From contig NZ_JSFK01000026.1 in the NCBI RefSeq assembly GCF_000783395.1, positions 62,001-126,000 on the forward strand: a stretch of 64,000 bases of DNA. The letters run 5' to 3'. A model generated the notes under the pieces. The model was not told the DNA's origin. It made no database searches and saw nothing but the letters and a program-made list of their open reading frames with translations. How positions within the stretch are numbered: the stretch's first letter is position 1; each line of letters starts with the position of its first letter. Shown in pieces: positions 18,824 through 28,294 of the stretch. The stretch is from Pseudomonas chlororaphis. Its GTDB lineage: Bacteria; Pseudomonadota; Gammaproteobacteria; Pseudomonadales; Pseudomonadaceae. The translations under genes were made by a program, and so were the position numbers.

Positions 18824-20151
18824 AACCCTCGCGCCTGTTGTTGATCTGGCTGGCATTGCTGCTGGTGATCGGCATTGTGCTGGGCACTTTGCGCGCAATG
18901 GAAATCGACATCCCGGCCAGCCTGGTATCGATCAACTGGGGTTTGCTGCTGGCGCTGTTGGCCCTGGCGGTGCTGGATGCGTTGCGCCTGCAACGTCTGC
19001 CAACACCGCGCATCACCCGGCAAATGCCCGGCAGTCTGGCGCTCGGCCGTTGGGGTGAGGTGCGGCTGGAGGTCGAACATGACTTCACTGAGCCGATGCA
19101 CATTGAACTGTTCGACCACCCGCCAGAAGGTTTGAGTTTCGAACACCTGCCGCTGTCGATTGAACTGCAACCCGGCCAGCGCAGCCTGCTCGGCTATCGC
19201 CTGCGCCCGCTCAAGCGTGGGCATTTCAGCTTCGCTCACTGTGAAGTCAACCTGCCCAGCCCCTTGGGATTGTGGTCAGGCAAACGCCTGCTCACTGTCA
19301 GCGACCAGACCCGCGTCTACCCCGACTTCGCCCGGCTCTACGGCGGTGAGCTGCTGGCGGTGGACAACTGGCTCAGCCAGCTCGGCGTACGCCAGCGGCA
19401 ACGTCGCGGCCAGGGCCTGGAATTCCATCAACTGCGCGAATTCCGTGAAGGCGACAGCCTGCGCCAGATCGACTGGAAAGCCACCGCGCGCCAACGCACA
19501 CCAATTGCCCGTGAATATCAGGACGAGCGTGACCAGCAAATCATTTTCCTGCTCGATTGCGGCCGACGCATGCGCAGCCAGGACGATGAACTGTCGCACT
19601 TCGACCACGCGCTCAATGCCTGTCTGCTACTCAGTTATGTCGCGCTGCGCCAGGGTGATGCAGTGGGTTTGAGTACCTTTGCCTGCGAGCAGCCACGTCA
19701 TCTCGCGCCGGTCAAAGGCAGCAGCCAACTGAACGTGCTGCTCAACACGGTTTATGACCTCGACAGCACGCAACGCCCCGCCGATTTTCAGGCCGCCGCC
19801 AATCAACTGCTGACGCGACAGAAACGCCGGGCCTTGGTGGTGCTGGTGACCAACCTGCGCGATGAGGACGATGAGGAACTGCTGAGTGCGGTCAAACGCC
19901 TGAGCGCACAGCATCGGGTGCTGGTCGCCAGTCTGCGCGAAGAGACGCTGGATACGTTACGCCAGACCACGGTGCAAACACTGACCGAAGCGTTGGCTTA
20001 CTGCGGCACAGTGAATTATCTGAATGAACGGGCAGAACTCCATGAGCGGTTGAGCGCTCATGGCGTTCCGGTGGTGGATGTCCGGCCCGCGGAGTTGGGG
20101 GCCGAACTGGTGACGCTCTATCTCAGTTGGAAGAGAAGTGCGGCGCTTTAA
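18820..20151 (+). CDS. DUF58 domain protein (MoxR partner)
   Basis: A 443-residue protein starting at GTG (GTGA overlap with moxR). Two N-terminal TM helices (LLLIWLALLLVIGIVLGTL; INWGLLLALLALAVLDAL) precede a beta-rich region and the DUF58 core (residues ~190-280: RRGQGLEFHQLREFREGD, LRQIDWKATARQRTP) followed by a von Willebrand A-like fold (IIFLLDCGRRMRSQD, with DxSxS partly lost). DUF58 proteins are the usual MoxR clients. It is the last gene of the operon. The convergent Ig-like gene ends directly adjacent (20152), with no terminator between them. Confidence 0.88.
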
Positions 20152-23100
20152 TCATCTCTCGATCGGGACGAGTACAGATCCGCTGCTCGAGGTCCCGTCA
20201 GGATTCTCGACTTTGACGTCAAGGGAAACGGTTTCCGACAGGTCCATCACCCTCCAAGAGGTTTCGTATTTACCGTTGCCATTTGTACTGGACTCAATGA
20301 ATGGCAACCTGCCGTTAATGGAGACAAGAATTTTCCTCTTCGGCATCGGTTCTTCATAAGCCTTGTCTACGATTAACGCGGTCATGGTTACCCAGTCGTT
20401 CACGAAGGCCGGATTCGGCGAGGCGACAACGGACTTCACGGCCGCAGGACGTTCATTGACAGTCAACCGCAGCGCTTTCACGTCCCAGCCAGCCAAGCCG
20501 CCCTTTACCGACGCCCACAACGCAGCTTCACCTGCTGGGCCCAAGACAAAGCGCATCGTTGCCATGCCATCGGCATCCGTCAATGTTGCCGGTAAAGCTG
20601 CATTGTCGTATTCCCACATCACTTCGACATTGGCCAGAGGCTCGCCGGTGTTGGCTGAAACCACCCAGGTCCGCGCTGTTATTTCCTGCCCGGGATAACC
20701 GGTCAAATCCTCACTGAGCAGTTCCTTGATTTCCCGGGGCTCATGGAGGAAATACGGCAACGAAATCGATTCCGAATAATGCACCTCCCCCACCGTCGCG
20801 GTCAGCTGCGCCGCACCGGGAGTCTTGGGCACAAAACGGATCCGCGCCACGCCGTAGAAGTTGGTGGTCGTCGTCACCTCGCCAAGATCCGGAGTGCGCC
20901 AGACAACATTCATCCCCGCCATCGGCCTGCCGCTGATGGCCGAAACAATGGTGATCTGCTCAGACACAGCCTCGCCCCAGTACAGCGTCTGGCTAACTCG
21001 CGAACGCTCGGCGATCTTCACCACTTGCGCGCCTTCACCCACTGACATGGCATTGACAGGCGACCATCGAGCCAGCTTGTCGCAGGCCAGAAACAAGCCG
21101 AAACTCCCATCGTTCTTGTCATCGACTGAAAAGTAATCGGTGAATCCCGCTTCGCGGCTGAAAACCCTTGGCAGACCGAGTACCGAGTGAGCAAAGCGGA
21201 TACCCAGTGCCTGAGGGCCGGCACCGACCATGCCCAACGTCAATTTGCGCCCAGACAAGAAAGTGTCACCCGGGGCAGTTACATCGATTCTATGGGTCAG
21301 TTTTCGACGCGCAAAACCGGTGTCCTGGCCGAAAGGCTGTGCCAGGCTGAAATCCATACTGAATTGCAATCGAGCCCACGGATCGTCGGCCAGCGCACAG
21401 ACCTCCATCGAACGTGTATCTGTAGCATTGTCATATGGACTGGTGACAGACACTTCAACCGTTGCCGATCCGCCTGTGGTTGCCCCATACGCAAAGCCTG
21501 CCCAGCCATCGTCAGCAGTCACATGTTCTTCAGAGTGACCATCAATCTTCCACTGCGTTGGCACTTGAACCATGGCATCGTCCAAGAAGTCCGAACGTAC
21601 CTTCGCCCACATCCATGCAGGGTCCTGACCCACGATCGGAAAAACGGCAGACTCACGCACGGTTTCAATGCTGAGTTTGTTATGCCCCAAATGCATTTCG
21701 GTCCAATCAGAATCTGGCACGAATGCGAACTTAAGACTGAACTCCCCTTCCCCCCGGCTCCTGGAACAATCCAGCGTCCAGGTCACGCCACTTTCATCAA
21801 TAAAATTGTCGCTCCCTATAGGAGGGTCACGGACGATCCCCAGTTCTTCCGCCGTACTGCCCTTCCAATGCAGATCCATATCCATACCCACAAAGGGGCT
21901 TAACGCATGGGTTCTGAAAATATATCGGTGTACGGCACCAATGCAGGGGTACAGCCGCTGACCTCGTACGGTGCTCAGTTGATCCAGAACCAGCGTGAAC
22001 TCATCGTAGATATCCGGCGATGACAAACGACCGAGCAACTCCCGATCCTCCAGTGAATCGTTCAACAAACGAAGCCCGAACATACTGCTGCGGCTCGTTG
22101 CGAATTCAGAACTCAGGGTCCAGACCAGCGGTACATCTGCGCGCAATATCCTCGGTTCGCCAAGTTCACTTACCGCCAACCCGATGTCTGATTCGTCAAC
22201 GCCCCATGCCAACGTAATTTCCTGGCCGATAAGAGGACTGTCGGCAAGCGCCGTGACCTCCACAGAATGGATTTGACCTCGTCGGCAGAAAAGCCCGCGA
22301 ACACTGTCGATGTCGCCGCGATCAAACGTGATGTTGACTTTGTCTTTCCACGAACTCCTGGCAATCGCGCTCACGCTGAATTCGCACTCATGCGGCGCAG
22401 CAGACTCATGGGCCCGGACCGTGGCGGTGATCGTATGCATCCCGGGTTCTCTGGTGTAAAACCTCAGGCTCCCCCAACCAGCGCTTCCCGTTTGGCTGCG
22501 CAAAATGCCGTTGTCGGTTTGCCACTCGATCTTCGCACCGATCACCGGCTCGCCGTCGCCCTGATCGGTAACATGCACCACTTGTAAGCGCAGGTACGCA
22601 CTTTCGTGCTCCTCCACCACCGGACTATTCTCGGCCTGGCGTACCTCTTTGATCCTGATCCTGTTGCGCGCCAGCGACATGCGCTTCCTCGGCGATGGCA
22701 GCAACAATTTCGAGCAGACCAGCGACAATTCGAATAACCCGTCGCGCCGGTCTTCACAACTCAGCCTCCAGGATGCATTCACCTGGCCATCGATCGGCAC
22801 GGGCACTGCTGTTTCCAGAGGTGGACTGACAACGACACCCAGTTGCTCATGCCTGTCACCGTGCCAGTGCAGATAGAAGTCGCTGCCGCGCAGACGACTG
22901 TTTCTCGCCAGCATTACTTCAATGAAATGGGTAGAACCTCGGTTCGGATAACTGTTATCAATCCAGTTCCTGATTTCGTTGTTTTCAAAGACAGTCAAAC
23001 TTGCCCACGGATCCTCGCCCAGTACCAGCACGTCAAACGTCTGAGTCCACACACCCTGCTCGTAATAAAGGCTGACCACAGAGGCTTCGATAACGAAGTC

Positions 23101-24189
23101 CCCTGCTGCCTTCGCCTCATAATCGAAGTAGGCCCAACCTTGTTCATCAGTAAGGGCAGCCGCCAACACCCCGTGCTCGGTGGTCGCCCAGTTCACCGTA
23201 AGCCCGGCAAATGGCTGGCCGGTGTAGTACGACGCCACCTGCACACCCAAGCGAACAGTCTGCTCAATCAACGGGTAGTAAGCAGCCTCGACCACCTCAC
23301 GAAAAATCAGTCGGTGATGCCCCAGCGATACAGGGATCTCGTAGGCTTGCGCGGTGTAGCGGTTGCGCAAACTCAGGGTGAATTCATATTCCTGATCATC
23401 GATCAACGGGCAATCGAGCGTCCATGTCGCGTCCAGCGCTTGCTGGGTGTCCCAGGCAGGCGTCGCGACAATCGCGCCCTGCGGATTATTGTCGATGCTC
23501 AATGCAGCCGGAGTGCCGTCCCAAGGGTTATCCGGCACAGGTACAAAACCGAGCATGTGGGGCGTGATCAATGCGTCGCAGCCAAAAGCTCCGCCGCTGC
23601 TGGCGCCCTGACACAGGTAAATTTTGCGCAAGGGCTGGAACGACATGCCGTCCAGCTCAATTTCCTGCAACTCAAGTGGCGCGAGTTTCAACTCGACTTT
23701 GACGCGGGTAACCCAGAGTTCGCCATATGGACTGGAAGACTCTGTCGAGCTGTATATTTCGATGCGCAGCGGCTTTGAGCTTGAGATGTCCGATGTCAGT
23801 TCTACTTCATGCAGGGTCGGACTGAATCGCCTCTCTGGCCCGGATCCGAAACCCTCTCGCTGTGTCTGATCAGGATTACCGGCGGGTGTGAGTTCGACGC
23901 GGTAATGCTCGGTTTCACCCTGAGAAATCCTCACCCAGCCTGATTGGCTGAAACTGCTTTCCCAGAGAAAACTCAGCCAATAAGCACCCTTGCCATCGGG
24001 ATCTCTGGGAAGTGTGACGTCCTGAGTGACACCCGCGCCCTTCGGCGCTTTGATGTGCCTGATATCTGTGTTGTCGTAATACGCCGTGCCTAGACCAACC
24101 GCCCCTGTCTTTTTCCAACATTCGAACCGTTCTTCGAAATCACCGTTGCACACCAGGTTTTCATTCACCTGAACGAGAGGATCATTCAT
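20152..24189 (-). CDS. Large multi-module Ig-like protein of the Tc locus
   Basis: A 1345-residue protein with no signal peptide. Residues ~1-185 look like a galactose-binding/CBM-type jelly roll (NLVCNGDFEERFECWKKTG). After that come four or five long modules of ~220-240 residues, each with a WTLDC- or WRLSC-type strand, an N-x-I-x-I...V-x-E segment and a Big_1/invasin-type Ig domain (for example GAKIEWQTDNGILRSQTGSAGW; GLTVNWATTEHGVLAAALTDEQGW). Two more Ig-like domains close the protein. Start is the ATG at 24187-24189 with AGGAG upstream; it overlaps the tcaB stop by 8 bases, so it is coupled to tcaB. It may be a receptor-binding or assembly partner of the Tc toxin; that is inference. Confidence 0.8.
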   Translation of the reverse strand: MNDPLVQVNENLVCNGDFEERFECWKKTGAVGLGTAYYDNTDIRHIKAPKGAGVTQDVTLPRDPDGKGAYWLSFLWESSFSQSGWVRISQGETEHYRVELTPAGNPDQTQREGFGSGPERRFSPTLHEVELTSDISSSKPLRIEIYSSTESSSPYGELWVTRVKVELKLAPLELQEIELDGMSFQPLRKIYLCQGASSGGAFGCDALITPHMLGFVPVPDNPWDGTPAALSIDNNPQGAIVATPAWDTQQALDATWTLDCPLIDDQEYEFTLSLRNRYTAQAYEIPVSLGHHRLIFREVVEAAYYPLIEQTVRLGVQVASYYTGQPFAGLTVNWATTEHGVLAAALTDEQGWAYFDYEAKAAGDFVIEASVVSLYYEQGVWTQTFDVLVLGEDPWASLTVFENNEIRNWIDNSYPNRGSTHFIEVMLARNSRLRGSDFYLHWHGDRHEQLGVVVSPPLETAVPVPIDGQVNASWRLSCEDRRDGLFELSLVCSKLLLPSPRKRMSLARNRIRIKEVRQAENSPVVEEHESAYLRLQVVHVTDQGDGEPVIGAKIEWQTDNGILRSQTGSAGWGSLRFYTREPGMHTITATVRAHESAAPHECEFSVSAIARSSWKDKVNITFDRGDIDSVRGLFCRRGQIHSVEVTALADSPLIGQEITLAWGVDESDIGLAVSELGEPRILRADVPLVWTLSSEFATSRSSMFGLRLLNDSLEDRELLGRLSSPDIYDEFTLVLDQLSTVRGQRLYPCIGAVHRYIFRTHALSPFVGMDMDLHWKGSTAEELGIVRDPPIGSDNFIDESGVTWTLDCSRSRGEGEFSLKFAFVPDSDWTEMHLGHNKLSIETVRESAVFPIVGQDPAWMWAKVRSDFLDDAMVQVPTQWKIDGHSEEHVTADDGWAGFAYGATTGGSATVEVSVTSPYDNATDTRSMEVCALADDPWARLQFSMDFSLAQPFGQDTGFARRKLTHRIDVTAPGDTFLSGRKLTLGMVGAGPQALGIRFAHSVLGLPRVFSREAGFTDYFSVDDKNDGSFGLFLACDKLARWSPVNAMSVGEGAQVVKIAERSRVSQTLYWGEAVSEQITIVSAISGRPMAGMNVVWRTPDLGEVTTTTNFYGVARIRFVPKTPGAAQLTATVGEVHYSESISLPYFLHEPREIKELLSEDLTGYPGQEITARTWVVSANTGEPLANVEVMWEYDNAALPATLTDADGMATMRFVLGPAGEAALWASVKGGLAGWDVKALRLTVNERPAAVKSVVASPNPAFVNDWVTMTALIVDKAYEEPMPKRKILVSINGRLPFIESSTNGNGKYETSWRVMDLSETVSLDVKVENPDGTSSSGSVLVPIER

Positions 24190-27100
24190 GGCTGCACACT
24201 CCTTTGCCCTTGCCGGCCCGGCCCTCTTGCGCTGCATTGACCAACTCCTTCACTGAATCGGTAAACGATTGATCTCCGCGCTTGCACGTATAGTGAATGC
24301 GCAAGATGCAATCGTTCATCGAGTGCAGTGTGGCCACCTGCGAAGGCTCTTTATGCCATGGCCATTTCAGCTCCCAGGTGGACACCACACCGGTATTTTC
24401 AAATGGATAGAGCAAACCTTCATCTGGCTTCGCCGCCGCCATGCCGTTGTCGGCAATCCCCACCGACAGGGCAATCTGCTGGCCCGGACGCAAGTTGAAC
24501 AGCATATCGGAGGGGGCCACTACTTCAGGATCAGGATTGTGCAAGTACTGCACTGACTGCACCGAAGCCCGGCTGGCGGTTATGCTGCCGACCTGCAGCA
24601 AGGTCGCGCGCACGTCCTCGAAGGGTCCAGTCAGCACTGGCAAGTCGATTTCCACCGAACTGATCTGCCGGCAGTAATGTCCCGGATAATCCCGATCGAA
24701 CAGCAATTGCGTCAGTCTGAAATCCAGCGAGCCGGTGGTTTGCAGCTGTTCCAATGCAGCTTCCCAACTGTCGATGCCGAGCTGAGGGTCTATTGCATCG
24801 TTGAACAGGCGACGCAAGGAGACGGTTTTTACCAGTTCAAGCCGTCGCTCGGTGCGCTGCAGGTACTCATGCTCCATGCGCAGCAGAAACGCGCGCAGAT
24901 GCTCGCCAGCGGTCAAACCGTGGCGTTGATCCTGCCAGACCTGCGGCAAGGGAATATTGGAATCGTAATCGCCGGTTTCGGCATTCATCGCCGCTTGCGC
25001 GCTGAGACACAGACTGACCACCGCGTCGTAAGCCTGATAGTGCAAAGTCTTGAGCTGGCCCAGCATCCAGCCGAACAATTCGGCATTGGTCGCGCGCTTT
25101 TTCAGATAGTTGTACATCGTCAACGCCTGAGCGTTAGCTCGCAGCGTTTGCGCGAGGTTGGTTCTGGCCGCATCAACCGCATGGCTCTGCGCGACGATCT
25201 GCGCATCGATGGCCGCGATTTCTGCCAGCGCCTGATCGCGCTGCAGCGCCCATTCATTGCGGCGACGGCGATAGCCTTCGGTTGTGGCTTGCTTGTCTGC
25301 ATCGATTTGCAGCATCGACGAAGCTATTTCCAGGCCAAAGCAGATGGCATCCGTGACTTTGTCGACCCGAAAACCACCGTTCGCCATACCGAAAATATTA
25401 GGCGCAGCCGCCACCGCCGCGCCTACCGGTTTAAGGATTTTGGCAGTCAGCGCCAGCTCTTTGGACTGGTCCAGGTTTGCCATGACCTGATATTCGACAG
25501 CCGAGACGTTTTCGTCATAGCGGGCTGCGTAAGCGTCAGCCCGTTCCCGCGCCACCGCCCGGCTCTGCTCAAGCGCCGTCATGCTCGCTTCCAACTGAGC
25601 GATGGATTGCTCCTGCATGGTTCTGGCGTAGTTGCCCAACTCCACCAGATGGTTTTGCTGCAGCTCTTCCTGCTCGGCACGATCACGCCGCTCAAGCAGA
25701 TTGAGTACCTGGCTGCCGTAATCCTGCAAGGCCTGCACCGCACGCAAGGCAACCTCGAAGATCGTGCGCCAGCGAAACGCAATCACCACCAGCCGTCCGC
25801 CCATCGGTCTGGCGCCACCGACACCACCTGCGGCCAGATCGCGCAGCAATTGGTTCGGGTCAGTCGGTGGGTTGAACAACGGCAGGAGCATGGGCTTGCC
25901 ATCAATTGTCAGGTTGTTGCGCAAGTTGTTCATGCGGTACTGCGGCTCGTTGAACCGAGTGAGCAACTCATCATTGATGGGCGCCCTGAACGGCGGACAC
26001 CCCAACATGCCCATCATGGGAGCCGTATCGGAGCCGGCCGGAACATCTGACAGGCTGTAATTCAATGTCTGCTCGAACATTTCCAGTGCCGGCCGCGTAC
26101 AACTCTGCTCCAGAAGACTCCCCAGTGTTGCGGTCTGCCACAGGTTCACCGTTTGAGTCAGAGGCGGTTTGCCCATCAATGATCCCGCTTGCACATAGCA
26201 CAACTTTGCCGCCACCAGGCTTTCGCGGGTCAGTTGACGGTAATGCCAGTCCCCCCACGCCATGAGGTTCTTCACGTACTCGATGAACATCAGCAGCCTC
26301 AAATGCACAGGCGCTGAATATCCAATCGCATCCGGGTCGGCGGGCGCCGCGGCTTCACAGCCGGCATTGCCCAGATCGTTGATCAACGGTCGGCAGCGCC
26401 AGTAATTCGGTTTCGCGGGAACCGAGCTGCTGTCGGCAGTAGCCCGGGGATCGAAGACGAAATGCAACCACGTCTGTGCTTCGGCAAACCGCTCTTCATC
26501 ACGCAAGCGTGTCGCGATCAAATGCGGCAAATGGAAAAACAGCTCCCAGAAAAACAGCCCGTTGGCACCGTCGAAAGCGCCATTGCGTTCCTCGAAATCA
26601 ACACCGGTAGGCGGCGGTTCTGACAGATGCTGGGAGTCCCAATTGATCAGAGTCGCCGGAGAGACAGTGGAGCGTGTGACCAACTCGGGGCCGAACAGCG
26701 AATTGAGCCGAACGTATTGCAGCGCCCAGTCAGCGCCAAGTTGAAAGTCGAGGAACTGGGCGGCATCCGTGGTGTTTTTCAGCAGCGTTGGCGCGAGAAA
26801 ATCCGCGAGATCGACAATCGTCAGGTCAAACTGTTTACCGCCAAAGCCTTCAGTATCATTCTTTAGAGTGAACTTGACGTTGTTCCAGGTCCCCTTTGGT
26901 CGAGCGAAATCACCCAGAAAATTCATTGTCCAACCGCCGGCTGTAGACACCGCACGCTTCACTGGCGCTGGGTCATCAGCGGCGGAATTCTCCAACTGCA
27001 AAGTAAAGTTTGTATCCTTGTTCTCTGACAAACCTGTGGGCCTGCAAAAGCCCTCAACCGTGAGCACGTCGTTGTCACCCACTCGGATGGCGAAGACGTT

Positions 27101-28294
27101 CAGCCCCAGAAAAGCCGCCATGGAGCCTGACGGTGACTCACTTGGGACCACCGTAACCTCAAGACCCAAGGGGTGCTCAACCGTCAATGCAGAAACAAAT
27201 CGATTTTTCTTGGCCAGCTCCAGCCAGGTACCACTGTCTTCGACAACAGGGCGCATCAGCACATCGATGATCGCCGTCTCTTTCAAGGCTCCTGTGCCGG
27301 TTTTATCATTGTCCAGCAATACCCCGAGCTTGCCTTTGGGATTCTGCGAGTCGCCCCATACGGTTGCAATCAAGCGGGCACCTGCGGAGAGATCCTCGTC
27401 AAACTCGCCATGGCGCAAACCCAACGGCGCTGACCACTGGCCGTTCTGCCTCAAGAAGGCCACATTGATATCCAGTTGATGGGGCACGAATCGGGATCTG
27501 TCGTCCTTAGCTGGATCCGCAGGGACGGCTTTGATGATCTCGCCGACCTTGTCCCGCCACTCCGCCCAGACCAGACACAGCCGGCCGTTCCAGACCACCG
27601 GACGCATGTCCAGCACCCGCCCGGCGGGTTGAATGTCCACCGCTTTCCATTCACTCCACGCGGCCGGGTTGACCCCAACGCAAGTCGGCGTGATCTCGAT
27701 TTGCGCCTTGCGCCAGAAGTACTGGAACGGCGGCACCCGCTGACGCCCGACAAAATAATAATCGGCGCGCTCGGGGGTTGTGCCGTCCATGTAGCCACTG
27801 ACGACATCCAGATCGCAGATCTGCTCGAAGGCTTGCAGGTAATCCTGCAACGCTGCCTGAACCGAATCGGTACTCAGACGGGCCTGGTTGAGATTGTTTT
27901 CAAGGGTCTTGAACAGATCCGTCTTGCGCTGACGCACAAACGGATTGATGTAGTTTTCCGGGTAGAGCGCAATCATCTGCACCGCTGCCCAGTCCGAGTA
28001 GTTGTTGTACAGCGCCCAGTTTTCCAGCTGTTCAGGGGGAAACTCGTGGTTTTCGAAACCGGGCTCCATTTTGTTGTACGCCGAACTGATGTAAAGCTGC
28101 GCACAACTGATCGCTTCGGCCACCCCCGATGTCTGCACCCGGGCACTGTCCAGCGGATCGATGCGCAGCAATTCGAACACGTCCTCCGCGGTCCGCAAAG
28201 GCGGGTAACGCTCCGCCCTTACTTGCCCGATGCAGTACTCAAGCAACGCGGTACGACGTTTTTCCTGCAACAGGTCAATGTTGTTAGAGGTCAT
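24182..28294 (-). CDS. tcaB: TcaB-like Tc toxin A subunit, C-terminal half (channel and TcB-binding)
   Basis: A 1370-residue protein matching the C-terminal half of TcA toxins. The N-terminal region (ALYNNYSDWAAVQMIALYPE, YYFVGRQRVPPFQYFWRKAQ) and beta-rich middle correspond to the neuraminidase-like region. Residues ~860-1100 form the long helical pore domain (RDRAEQEELQQNHLVELGNY to GWMLGQLKTLHYQAYDAVVS), with a hydrophobic turn near 945-965 (GAAVAAAPNIFG) as the likely membrane tip. Residues ~1100-1350 are the TcB-binding domain (RLFNDAIDPQLGIDSWE, LTQLLFDRDYPGHYCRQI, VEIDLPVLTGPFEDVRATLLQV). ATGA overlap with tcaA (28291-28294) means both halves are made together. Known TcA proteins pentamerise into an injection needle. 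Confidence 0.9.
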   Translation of the reverse strand: MTSNNIDLLQEKRRTALLEYCIGQVRAERYPPLRTAEDVFELLRIDPLDSARVQTSGVAEAISCAQLYISSAYNKMEPGFENHEFPPEQLENWALYNNYSDWAAVQMIALYPENYINPFVRQRKTDLFKTLENNLNQARLSTDSVQAALQDYLQAFEQICDLDVVSGYMDGTTPERADYYFVGRQRVPPFQYFWRKAQIEITPTCVGVNPAAWSEWKAVDIQPAGRVLDMRPVVWNGRLCLVWAEWRDKVGEIIKAVPADPAKDDRSRFVPHQLDINVAFLRQNGQWSAPLGLRHGEFDEDLSAGARLIATVWGDSQNPKGKLGVLLDNDKTGTGALKETAIIDVLMRPVVEDSGTWLELAKKNRFVSALTVEHPLGLEVTVVPSESPSGSMAAFLGLNVFAIRVGDNDVLTVEGFCRPTGLSENKDTNFTLQLENSAADDPAPVKRAVSTAGGWTMNFLGDFARPKGTWNNVKFTLKNDTEGFGGKQFDLTIVDLADFLAPTLLKNTTDAAQFLDFQLGADWALQYVRLNSLFGPELVTRSTVSPATLINWDSQHLSEPPPTGVDFEERNGAFDGANGLFFWELFFHLPHLIATRLRDEERFAEAQTWLHFVFDPRATADSSSVPAKPNYWRCRPLINDLGNAGCEAAAPADPDAIGYSAPVHLRLLMFIEYVKNLMAWGDWHYRQLTRESLVAAKLCYVQAGSLMGKPPLTQTVNLWQTATLGSLLEQSCTRPALEMFEQTLNYSLSDVPAGSDTAPMMGMLGCPPFRAPINDELLTRFNEPQYRMNNLRNNLTIDGKPMLLPLFNPPTDPNQLLRDLAAGGVGGARPMGGRLVVIAFRWRTIFEVALRAVQALQDYGSQVLNLLERRDRAEQEELQQNHLVELGNYARTMQEQSIAQLEASMTALEQSRAVARERADAYAARYDENVSAVEYQVMANLDQSKELALTAKILKPVGAAVAAAPNIFGMANGGFRVDKVTDAICFGLEIASSMLQIDADKQATTEGYRRRRNEWALQRDQALAEIAAIDAQIVAQSHAVDAARTNLAQTLRANAQALTMYNYLKKRATNAELFGWMLGQLKTLHYQAYDAVVSLCLSAQAAMNAETGDYDSNIPLPQVWQDQRHGLTAGEHLRAFLLRMEHEYLQRTERRLELVKTVSLRRLFNDAIDPQLGIDSWEAALEQLQTTGSLDFRLTQLLFDRDYPGHYCRQISSVEIDLPVLTGPFEDVRATLLQVGSITASRASVQSVQYLHNPDPEVVAPSDMLFNLRPGQQIALSVGIADNGMAAAKPDEGLLYPFENTGVVSTWELKWPWHKEPSQVATLHSMNDCILRIHYTCKRGDQSFTDSVKELVNAAQEGRAGKGKGVCSHE

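Noticed and set aside
28284..28294. tcaA/tcaB as one gene broken by a frameshift
   Set aside because: The junction is a clean ATGA overlap with a ribosome binding site, and TcaA has its own Ig-like and linker tail, so a genuine two-gene arrangement is more likely.
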